Of a DNA stretch of 5,585 nt, positions 1 to 5,585 are shown one piece after another. How positions within the stretch are numbered: position 1 is the first letter of the stretch; each line of letters begins with the position of its first letter. The notes under the pieces are model-generated. The model worked only from the letters and a program-made list of their open reading frames with translations, made no database searches and was not told the DNA's origin. The stretch comes from Chromatiales bacterium. Its GTDB lineage: Bacteria > Pseudomonadota > Gammaproteobacteria > Chromatiales > Chromatiaceae. Made by a program: the position numbers and the translations under genes. Location of the stretch: positions 1-5,585 of the forward strand of contig JAHEIA010000128.1 in NCBI GenBank assembly GCA_024639625.1. The letters are read 5' to 3'.

Positions 1-336
1 GCGCGGGCCAAGTATCTGTTGTCGCTCCAAAACATCGATCCGGAAGCGTCGACGCGGACCTCGATTGACCCGGATTTCCTCATGGAACAGATGGCGTTGC
101 GCGAAGAACTCGAGGCCGTATCCGGTCAGACGGATCCCCGGCTTGCGGTCAACGAATTGATGGAGCGGCTTGACGCGAAGATGAAGCAGCTTGTCGGCCA
201 GCTGGCGATTCACTTCGAGACACAGACCCCGGAACACCTGGAACGGGCGCGAGAGATCGTGCACGAGATGCAGTTTTTGGAGAAGCTGCACAGCCAGGCG
301 GCAGACCTCGAGGCGGAACTCGAAGACGTCGTCTGA
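1..336 (+). CDS. hscB: Fe-S assembly co-chaperone HscB, C-terminal part (5' end outside window)
   Basis: HscB is the cytoplasmic J-domain co-chaperone that binds the scaffold IscU and hands it to HscA, stimulating the HscA ATPase. Frame 1 is open from the first base, so the gene begins upstream; the 111 visible residues start with ARAKYLLSL, which matches the region after the J domain in E. coli HscB. The J domain with its HPD motif is not in the window. What remains is the C-terminal helical domain that docks Isc[13 protein letters not shown] (fragment residues 26-37) matches E. coli FLMEQLELREEL, with the IscU-contacting Leu and Met kept, and Phe92 in QFLEKL corresponds to the IscU-contacting Phe near the E. 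coli C-terminus. The fragment is about four residues longer than E. coli HscB between these two points. It ends with TGA, 11 bases before hscA, so the two are surely cotranscribed. An internal TTG at 19 is not the real start, because conserved residues precede it. Confidence 0.95.
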   Translation, partial: ARAKYLLSLQNIDPEASTRTSIDPDFLMEQMALREELEAVSGQTDPRLAVNELMERLDAKMKQLVGQLAIHFETQTPEHLERAREIVHEMQFLEKLHSQAADLEAELEDVV

Positions 337-347
337 CGGGGGAGCAT

Positions 348-2219
348 ATGGCACTACTACAGATCGCGGAGCCGGGGCAGACCCAGGCGCCCCACGAGCG
401 TCGCTTAGCGGCCGGGATCGATCTCGGGACAACGAATTCATTGGTGGCGGCCGTGCGCTCCGGGGAAGCGCTCACCTTGCCGGATGCGCAGGGGCGGCAT
501 CTCCTGCCTTCCGTGGTGCGTTACCGGGAGGCCGGCGTAGAAGTCGGCGAAGCGGCCAAGGCGGCCGCTGCCGAGGATCCACTGAATACGGTCGTTTCCG
601 TAAAGCGTCTGATGGGACGCGGGATCGCCGACCTGAAATCGCTTGGCTCTCGCCTACCCTATGATTTTGCCGCCGAACAGGCGGGCATGCCGCGTATTCG
701 GACCGTGGCAGGGGAGGTGAGCCCGGTCGAAGTATCGGCGGAGATCCTCAAGGTCCTGGACCAGCGTGCCGAGGAGAGCCTCGGTGGCCCGCTCGAGGGT
801 GTGGTGATCACGGTACCAGCCTATTTCGACGAGGCCCAGCGTCAGGCGACCAAAGACGCGGCGCGCTTGGCAGGATTGCACGTGCTGCGGCTGTTGAACG
901 AACCGACAGCCGCAGCCGTGGCCTATGGCCTCGATCTCGGGTCGGATGGTATTCACGCGGTGTACGACCTCGGTGGCGGCACCTTCGATATATCCATTCT
1001 GCGGCTGCACCGGGGGGTGTTCGAGGTACTTGCCACGGGGGGGGATTCCGCGCTCGGTGGCGATGATCTGGATCGCACGGTGGCGGAGTGGATCATGCAG
1101 CAGGCGGGGATTCAGGACGATGCAGGGCATGGCTTGTTACGTCGCTTGATGCGCAGCGCCTGCATCGCCAAAGAAACCCTGTCGCAGCACCGAGTGGCGG
1201 CGATTGAGGTCCGCCTGGACGATGGCAGTAGCTGGACCGGCGAGTTGACTAGGGAACGCTTTAACGAGCTGGTCGACGGATTGATTCGCAAGACCCTTAC
1301 CGCGTGCCGTAGGGCCTTGCGCGACGCGGGTCTGCGTCCGGACGAGGTCGCGGACGTGGTCATGGTGGGCGGCTCGACGCGAGTGCCGCGGGTACGCGAG
1401 CTGGTGGGCGCCTTTTTCGGCACCGAGCCGCTGGTCGATATCGATCCGGATCGGGTGGTCGCCATTGGCGCGGCGCTGCAGGCAGACGTTCTCATCGGCA
1501 ACAAGACAGACGACGAAATGTTGTTGCTGGATGTGATTCCCCTGTCCTTGGGTATCGAGACCATGGGCGGCTTGGTGGAAAAGATCGTGCCGCGCAATAC
1601 GACCATCCCGGTTGCCCGCGCGCAGGAATTCACCACCTTCAAGGACGGGCAGACGGCGATGGCGATCCACGTGCTGCAGGGAGAACGCGAGCTGGTCAGT
1701 GACTGCCGTTCGCTTGCTCGCTTCGAATTGCGAGGGATTCCGCCGATGACCGCGGGAGCGGCGCGGATTCGTGTCACCTTCGAGGTCGACGCGGATGGCC
1801 TGCTTAGCGTGGGGGCGGTAGAAGAAAGCTCCGGGGTCCGGGCGAGTGTCGAGGTGAAACCGTCCTACGGGCTGAGCGATAGGGAGATCGAGCAGATGTT
1901 GCGCGAATCCATCGACCACGCCGGGGCAGACATGGAGGCCCGCAAGCTACGCGAACAGCAGGTCGAGGCGAATCGGGTGATCGAGGCACTGCACGCGGCC
2001 TTGAGCAGCGATGGGGATCAGCTGCTGAACGCGGACGAGAAGCGGGTCGTCGAGCGAGCCCTGAGCGAGCTCGAGACAGCCGCTCGAGGAGGCAGTGCCA
2101 AACAGATCGCGGCGGCTGTCAAGTCCCTGGAACGGGAATGCGAATTCTATGTCGAGCGTCGGATGAACGCGAACATCCGCAAGGTTATGGCCGGTCACAA
2201 GCCGCAAGAGTTCGAGTAG
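348..2219 (+). CDS. hscA: Fe-S cluster assembly Hsp70-type chaperone HscA
   Basis: HscA is the specialised cytoplasmic Hsp70 that acts on IscU; ATP hydrolysis, stimulated by HscB, promotes transfer of the nascent cluster to acceptor proteins. At 623 residues it is close to E. coli HscA (616) and nearly collinear with it. The N-terminus [10 protein letters not shown] matches E. coli, which fixes the ATG at 348; GGAG at 341-344 lies only three bases upstream. Visible Hsp70 landmarks are phosphate-1 IDLGTTNS (24-31), KRLMGR with the catalytic Lys86, [11 protein letters not shown] (184-194), phosphate-2 [11 protein letters not shown] (206-216, with Thr212 and Asp214), adenosine motif [10 protein letters not shown] (338-347) and the interdomain linker [13 protein letters not shown] (392-404). 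The substrate-binding beta domain follows to about 510 and keeps the HscA-like [20 protein letters not shown] (418-437). A helical lid closes the protein. It lacks a DnaK-type EEVD tail, ending GHKPQEFE, as expected for HscA. Position between hscB and fdx confirms HscA over DnaK. Confidence 0.98.
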   Translation: MALLQIAEPGQTQAPHERRLAAGIDLGTTNSLVAAVRSGEALTLPDAQGRHLLPSVVRYREAGVEVGEAAKAAAAEDPLNTVVSVKRLMGRGIADLKSLGSRLPYDFAAEQAGMPRIRTVAGEVSPVEVSAEILKVLDQRAEESLGGPLEGVVITVPAYFDEAQRQATKDAARLAGLHVLRLLNEPTAAAVAYGLDLGSDGIHAVYDLGGGTFDISILRLHRGVFEVLATGGDSALGGDDLDRTVAEWIMQQAGIQDDAGHGLLRRLMRSACIAKETLSQHRVAAIEVRLDDGSSWTGELTRERFNELVDGLIRKTLTACRRALRDAGLRPDEVADVVMVGGSTRVPRVRELVGAFFGTEPLVDIDPDRVVAIGAALQADVLIGNKTDDEMLLLDVIPLSLGIETMGGLVEKIVPRNTTIPVARAQEFTTFKDGQTAMAIHVLQGERELVSDCRSLARFELRGIPPMTAGAARIRVTFEVDADGLLSVGAVEESSGVRASVEVKPSYGLSDREIEQMLRESIDHAGADMEARKLREQQVEANRVIEALHAALSSDGDQLLNADEKRVVERALSELETAARGGSAKQIAAAVKSLERECEFYVERRMNANIRKVMAGHKPQEFE

Positions 2220-2242
2220 CAGCGAAGCGTTAAGGTGAATCT

Positions 2243-2581
2243 ATGCCACAAATAATTTTTTTACCCCACGAGGAGATCTGTCCGGAAGGGGCATTGATCG
2301 AGGTCGAACCGGGAATCAGCATCTGTGATGCCGCCCTGAAGAACGGTATCGAGATTGAGCACGCCTGTGAAAAGTCCTGCGCCTGTACCACATGCCACGT
2401 GATCATTCGGGAGGGATTCGACTCCCTGGCCGAGGCGGAGGAGGCGGAAGAAGACCTACTCGACAAGGCGTGGGGCCTGGAACCCGAATCCCGACTTAGC
2501 TGCCAGGCGCTGGTGGCGAGCGACGACCTGGTGATCGAGATTCCGAAATATACGATCAACATGGTATCCGAACATCATTGA
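2243..2581 (+). CDS. fdx: ISC-type [2Fe-2S] ferredoxin
   Basis: This adrenodoxin-like ferredoxin donates electrons to the IscS/IscU machinery during cluster assembly. It has 112 residues, against 111 for E. coli Fdx, and the two align along their whole length. The cluster-binding stretch EHACEKSCACTTCH (39-52) supplies Cys42, Cys48 and Cys51, and Cys87 in SRLSCQA is the fourth ligand. The extra Cys46, also present in E. coli Fdx, is not expected to be a ligand. DKAWGLEPESRLSCQA (74-89) is a family signature. The acidic run AEAEEAEED (63-71) lies on the surface used for partner docking in the family. The start is supported by AAGG at 2232-2235, seven bases before the ATG, and by the conserved MPxI N-terminus. 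The gene follows hscA after 23 bases and precedes iscX by 23, in the usual operon order. Confidence 0.98.
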   Translation: MPQIIFLPHEEICPEGALIEVEPGISICDAALKNGIEIEHACEKSCACTTCHVIIREGFDSLAEAEEAEEDLLDKAWGLEPESRLSCQALVASDDLVIEIPKYTINMVSEHH

Positions 2582-2593
2582 TTCGAATCCCGC

Positions 2594-2598
2594 GGAGG
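2594..2598 (+). promoter_or_regulatory. Ribosome binding site of iscX
   Basis: GGAGG sits six bases upstream of the ATG at 2605. It decides the iscX start: the reading frame is open back to a TTG at 2578 that overlaps the fdx stop codon, but that TTG lies upstream of this Shine-Dalgarno sequence and would add nine residues not found in IscX proteins. Confidence 0.8.
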
Positions 2599-2604
2599 CA
2601 TGTG

Positions 2605-2805
2605 ATGGGCCTGAAATGGACCGATACTTTGGAGCTCGCGATCGCCTTGGACGAGGCGCACCCGGAGGCCGACCCGCTGCGCATCAATTTCGTCGATCTG
2701 CGGAATTGGGTGCTTGCGCTCACCGAGTTCGATGACGCGCCCGAGCACTCGGGCGAGAAGATTCTGGAGGCGATACAGGCGGCATGGATTGAGGAGCGCG
2801 AGTAG
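2605..2805 (+). CDS. iscX: Fe-S assembly protein IscX
   Basis: IscX (YfhJ) is a small acidic protein that binds iron and the cysteine desulfurase IscS, competing there with CyaY, and tunes the rate of cluster formation on IscU. Starting at ATG 2605 gives 66 residues, the same length as E. coli IscX. The N-terminus MGLKWTD is identical to E. coli. The C-terminal half carries the family signature FDD-x-P-xx-S-x-EKILEAI (42-57) followed by W61 and an acidic end. I count about 16 Asp/Glu against about five Lys/Arg, which fits its known binding to the basic face of IscS. It is the usual last gene of the isc operon, and the gap before the next gene widens to 105 bases, so this looks like the operon end. 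No known IscX feature is missing. Confidence 0.97.
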   Translation: MGLKWTDTLELAIALDEAHPEADPLRINFVDLRNWVLALTEFDDAPEHSGEKILEAIQAAWIEERE

Positions 2806-2807
2806 CG

Positions 2808-2843
2808 GCGGCCGGCCGCTTGCACCGGTGACCCGGTGCGGGT
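2808..2843 (+). other. GC-rich palindrome and hairpin after the isc operon
   Basis: Just after the iscX stop, 2808-2819 is a perfect 12-base palindrome (GCGGCCGGCCGC). Next to it GCACCGG (2822-2828) pairs exactly with CCGGTGC (2833-2839) around the loop TGAC, giving a 7-bp stem that can be extended to about 11 bp with G-U pairs (2818-2821 with 2840-2843). No T-run follows, so it is not a classical intrinsic terminator. It may instead stabilise the 3' end of the isc mRNA or form part of a factor-dependent end. The structure is seen in the sequence; the role is inferred. Confidence 0.45.
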
Positions 2844-2910
2844 CGCCGGATGATGACATCGGGCGGTCGATCTGGAACAATGCGCCAGTCGATTCGCCAA
2901 GGAGCCCGTC

Positions 2911-4152
2911 ATGCCACTCATCCGAGCTTTCCGTGGTCTGCGTCCGGTTGCGGGCCGCGCCGCGGATGTTGTTGCTCCCCCTTATGATGTTGTCAGCGAG
3001 GCCGAGGCGCGGGAACTGGTGCTGGATCGGCCCTGGAGCTTCCTGCACATCTCGCGACCGGAAGTGGACCTGCCGGCGGGGGTCGATCCTTACTCGGCCC
3101 GGGTCTATGCCAAGGCAGCGGACAACCTGCAGCAGATGCGAACCCAGCATGTCCTGGCGCAGGACTCGCTTCCCTGTTTTTATGCCTATCGACTCACCAT
3201 GGGCAGCCATGTCCAGACGGGGCTGGTTGCTGCCGCCTCGGTCGAGGCCTACGACCAGGATCGGATCAAGAAACACGAGTTTACCCGCCCGGTGAAGGAA
3301 GACGATCGGGTCCGCCAGATCAATGCGCTGAATGCACAGACCGGACCAGTGTTTCTCGTCTACCCGGCTGATCCGGGCGTCGACTCCATTCTGGCGGCCG
3401 AGACGGCTGCCGAGCCGGCGGTCGACGTGGGCGCTGGAGACGGTGTTCGGCACCAGCTTTGGGTGATCGCGGATCGCTCCCACGTGGAGCGTCTGACCTC
3501 ACTGTTCGATTCCATGCGCAGCCTCTACGTGGCGGACGGTCACCACCGTTCCGCCGCCGCTTCCCGCGTCGCGGCCGAGCGCAAGGCGGAGAACGCGGGA
3601 CACTGCGGGGAGGAGCCCTACAATTATTTTCTTGCGGTCTTGTTCCCGCATGATCAGATGCAGATCCTCGCTTACAACCGCGTGGTGCGCGATCTTCACG
3701 GCCTGACCCGGAAGGCGTTTCTCGAGCGGGTTGCGGCCGTGTTCTCTGTGCAGCCTAGCGCGCTGCCGGTGAAACCGGCGCGCGCCGAAGAATTCGGCAT
3801 GTATCTCGACGGGCAGTGGTATCGGCTGCGTCTGGATTCGGAACGGGTACCTTGGGACGATCCGGTGATGCGGCTCGACGTAAGCCTGCTGCAGAGCGAG
3901 CTGATCCAGCCGATCCTCGGTGTGGTTGACCCGCGTCGCGACGAGCGCATTGGTTTCGTCGGCGGCATCCGCGGGTTGGGCGAGTTGGCGAAGCGGGTAG
4001 ACAGCGGTGCCTGGGCGGTGGCCTTCTCGCTGCACCCAACCTCGATGCAGGATCTGATGGCGGTGGCGAACGCGGGTGAGGTGATGCCGCCGAAATCCAC
4101 CTGGTTCGAGCCGAAGCTGGCCGATGGCCTAGTCAGCCACTTGCTGGATTGA
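2911..4152 (+). CDS. DUF1015 family protein, function not established
   Basis: I recognise this 413-residue protein as DUF1015 family; its length is typical. Its biochemical role is not settled. Visible family motifs, in order: the N-terminal APPYDVVS (22-29); KKHEFTR (120-126), rich in charged residues; DDRVRQINALNAQTGPVFLV (131-150); YVADGHHRSAAA (206-217); and a C-terminal MPPKSTWFEPKL (392-403). DGHHR resembles the phosphate-binding loop of ParB/sulfiredoxin-fold proteins, including free-serine kinases of the SerK/SbnI type. In many genomes, as I recall, DUF1015 genes sit beside serA and serC, which would fit phosphoserine or amino-acid metabolism, but those genes are not visible here. 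There is no signal peptide or membrane segment, so it should be cytoplasmic. ATG 2911 is well supported by AAGGAG at 2899-2904. It lies 105 bases after iscX and 84 before relA, on the same strand. No frameshift or truncation is seen. Family membership is confident; any enzymatic role is inference. Confidence 0.85.
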   Translation: MPLIRAFRGLRPVAGRAADVVAPPYDVVSEAEARELVLDRPWSFLHISRPEVDLPAGVDPYSARVYAKAADNLQQMRTQHVLAQDSLPCFYAYRLTMGSHVQTGLVAAASVEAYDQDRIKKHEFTRPVKEDDRVRQINALNAQTGPVFLVYPADPGVDSILAAETAAEPAVDVGAGDGVRHQLWVIADRSHVERLTSLFDSMRSLYVADGHHRSAAASRVAAERKAENAGHCGEEPYNYFLAVLFPHDQMQILAYNRVVRDLHGLTRKAFLERVAAVFSVQPSALPVKPARAEEFGMYLDGQWYRLRLDSERVPWDDPVMRLDVSLLQSELIQPILGVVDPRRDERIGFVGGIRGLGELAKRVDSGAWAVAFSLHPTSMQDLMAVANAGEVMPPKSTWFEPKLADGLVSHLLD

Positions 4153-4157
4153 GTCGG

Positions 4158-4173
4158 GCCGGAACCATCCGGC
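4158..4173 (+). other. Small hairpin between the DUF1015 gene and relA
   Basis: GCCGGA (4158-4163) pairs perfectly with TCCGGC (4168-4173) across the loop ACCA, starting six bases after the DUF1015 stop codon. The stem is only 6 bp and has no T-run behind it, so termination is unlikely to be strong. In GC-rich DNA such a stem can arise by chance. The remainder of the 84-base gap shows no recognisable sigma70 promoter. Confidence 0.3.
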
Positions 4174-4236
4174 GCGCCTGCTCTCCGCACTGGCTGTCGC
4201 TTTCGTTTCTCGGCCCTGACGGATAGCGGAACCAAC

Positions 4237-5585
4237 ATGGTTAGCGTGAGCTCCAGTCTTCCCGAAGCCGAACAGCTCGATCTGGTAGCGGCCGATCGCT
4301 GGTTGGCGACGCTGGCGCCGCATTATGCCGCCGCAGATCGAAAACTGTTGTACTCGGCATTTGCGCTCGCCCTGCGGGCACAAGATGGCCCCTGCCCGAC
4401 GGGGGTTGGCGCGGCTCCCGGGGAAGCCCTCTATGTCGCCGAGATCCTGGCCAAGCTGCGTCTCGATCCGGAGACCCTGTTAGCGGCCATCCTGAACGGG
4501 GCCCTCGCTGCGGGTGTGAGCACCGCCGCCGAGATCGAAAGCGAGTTCGGCCCCACCGTCGCCCGCATGGTCGGCGATCTGGCCCACATCGAATATCTCG
4601 TCGAGAAGGCCCCTGCGCAGGCAGAGGAAGATGACAAGAATAACGCAGAGAAGCTGCGGCGACTGCTGCTCGGCATCGCCGAGGATGTGCGCGTGGTCCT
4701 CGTGGTGGTCGCGCATCAGCTGCAACGTATGCGCCGCGCCAAGAGCCTCGACCGGCAGGCACAATGTGAGTTGGCGCGCAAGACGTTGACCATCTATGCC
4801 CCGCTGGCCAATCGTCTGGGTATCGGGCAGATCAAGTGGGAGTTGGAAGACCTGGCTCTGCGCTATCTGCAGCCGGAAACCTACACGCAGATCGCTCAGT
4901 CGCTCGCGGGCAAGCGCAGGGACCGGGAGGGATTCATCAGCCAAGTGATCTCAGACCTGCGCGCCAAGCTGCAGGAGGTGGGCGTGCGGGCGGAGATTAC
5001 CGGCAGGCCGAAACACATCTACAGTATCTGGCGCAAGATGCAGCGCAAATCGGTTCCCTTCGAGCAGATCTTCGACGTTTTGGCGGTGCGCGTACTGGTA
5101 GACGAGATCGGCGACTGCTACACGACCCTGGGCATTGTGCACGGCATTTGGGAACCGATTCCGGGGGAATTCGACGACTACATCGCAGTGCCCAAGCTGA
5201 ACATGTACCAGTCCTTGCACACCGCCGTGCTCGGCCCGGGGGCACGACCTCTGGAGATCCAGATACGAACCCGGGATATGCATAGTCACGCCGAGTTGGG
5301 CGTGGCGGCACACTGGGTCTACAAGGAGAACGCCAAACATGACGCAGACTTCGAGCAGCGCATCCTATGGATGCGCCACTGGCTCGAGCTGAAAGACGAG
5401 GATGGCAGCGGAGCGGAGTTTCTTGAGCGTTTCAAGGACCAGGTGGCCCCCCGCATGGTGTATGTGTTCAGTCCTCAGGGGAAGGTCGTCGAATTACCGA
5501 AAGGAGCGACGCCCGTGGACTTCGCCTACGCCGTGCATAGCGAGGTCGGGCACCGCTGCCGCGGTGCGCGGGTGGACGGACGCAT
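4237..5585 (+). CDS. relA: (p)ppGpp synthetase RelA, N-terminal part (3' end outside window)
   Basis: RelA is the ribosome-associated GTP/GDP pyrophosphokinase that makes (p)ppGpp when uncharged tRNA enters the A site. The frame stays open to the window end, giving 449 residues; E. coli RelA has 744, so the rest of TGS and the C-terminal domains are missing. ATG 4237 is chosen because MVSV matches the E. coli start MVAV; the SD is weak (GCGGA, 4226-4230) and the frame is also open upstream. Residues about 30-195 form a dead HD hydrolase domain: the HDxxED site reads NGALAA (87-92), and the distal ADRxHNM site reads AHQLQRM (159-165). The synthetase domain (about 250-370) is intact: GRPKHIYSIWRKM (256-268), FDVLAVRV with Asp280, EFDDYIAVPK (311-320), YQSLHT (324-329) and LEIQIRT with Glu340. 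EFDD is the ExDD motif of monofunctional RelA, not the RxKD of bifunctional Rel/SpoT. TGS starts near 406 with His434 at the tRNA-end contact position. A separate SpoT should exist elsewhere. Confidence 0.95.
   Translation, partial: MVSVSSSLPEAEQLDLVAADRWLATLAPHYAAADRKLLYSAFALALRAQDGPCPTGVGAAPGEALYVAEILAKLRLDPETLLAAILNGALAAGVSTAAEIESEFGPTVARMVGDLAHIEYLVEKAPAQAEEDDKNNAEKLRRLLLGIAEDVRVVLVVVAHQLQRMRRAKSLDRQAQCELARKTLTIYAPLANRLGIGQIKWELEDLALRYLQPETYTQIAQSLAGKRRDREGFISQVISDLRAKLQEVGVRAEITGRPKHIYSIWRKMQRKSVPFEQIFDVLAVRVLVDEIGDCYTTLGIVHGIWEPIPGEFDDYIAVPKLNMYQSLHTAVLGPGARPLEIQIRTRDMHSHAELGVAAHWVYKENAKHDADFEQRILWMRHWLELKDEDGSGAEFLERFKDQVAPRMVYVFSPQGKVVELPKGATPVDFAYAVHSEVGHRCRGARVDGR

Noticed and set aside
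1137..1919. A 260-codon minus-strand open frame inside hscA, with another of 221 codons overlapping it
   Set aside because: Both are shadows of hscA codon usage; the composition is low in recognisable motifs and the plus-strand protein is unmistakable.
2578..2604. TTG start for iscX overlapping the fdx stop codon
   Set aside because: It would add nine residues absent from IscX; the GGAGG site at 2594-2598 and the conserved MGLKWTD point to ATG 2605.
2806..2910. A sigma70 promoter for the DUF1015 gene using TTGCAC at 2820-2825
   Set aside because: At the proper spacing the -10 position is GC-rich with no TATAAT-like hexamer, and the TTGCAC lies inside the hairpin stem.
2575..3483. A 302-codon open frame on the minus strand across iscX and the start of the DUF1015 gene
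   Set aside because: It lies opposite two well-supported genes; long antisense frames are common in GC-rich coding DNA, and its translation resembles no family I know.
4191..4206. Possible sigma54 promoter before relA, since TGGC is present and E. coli relA has sigma54-dependent promoters
   Set aside because: The -12 element does not fit: where TTGC is expected the sequence reads TTCG, and the GG-to-GC spacing is wrong.
4149..4226. A 25-codon TTG-started frame between the DUF1015 gene and relA, considered as a leader peptide
   Set aside because: It has no Shine-Dalgarno sequence, no run of one amino acid's codons and no alternative hairpins of the attenuator kind.

Overview
The window is a compact, all plus-strand piece of a GC-rich bacterial chromosome. 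Protein similarity recalled from E. coli points to a gammaproteobacterium: the HscB, HscA, Fdx and IscX sequences align almost end to end with the E. coli proteins, and the last gene is a RelA of the split RelA/SpoT type. The high GC content and the gene order after iscX argue against an enteric. A purple-sulfur, Acidithiobacillus-like or other deep gammaproteobacterial lineage is possible, but the sequence alone does not settle the taxon.

Layout. Positions 1-336 hold the 3' part of hscB (J-type co-chaperone, cut by the window edge). 348-2219 is hscA (specialised Hsp70). 2243-2581 is fdx ([2Fe-2S] ferredoxin). 2605-2805 is iscX (small acidic iron/IscS-binding protein). These four genes, spaced 11, 23 and 23 bases apart, are the distal half of a standard isc operon; iscRSU and iscA would be expected upstream, outside the window. 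A 105-base gap with a GC-rich hairpin follows, then a DUF1015-family gene (2911-4152). After an 84-base gap with a smaller hairpin comes the 5' part of relA (4237 to the window end).

How the genes work together. HscB delivers cluster-loaded IscU to HscA, HscA uses ATP to promote cluster release, Fdx supplies electrons for cluster assembly, and IscX modulates IscS. RelA makes (p)ppGpp when ribosomes stall on uncharged tRNA. The DUF1015 protein has no settled function. Its DGHHR motif resembles the phosphate-binding motif of ParB/sulfiredoxin-fold proteins, so it is the least explained gene here. No mobile element, CRISPR array, tRNA, rRNA or clear intrinsic terminator was seen. Most of the window is ordinary core genome, and I do not see a convincing undescribed multi-gene system.
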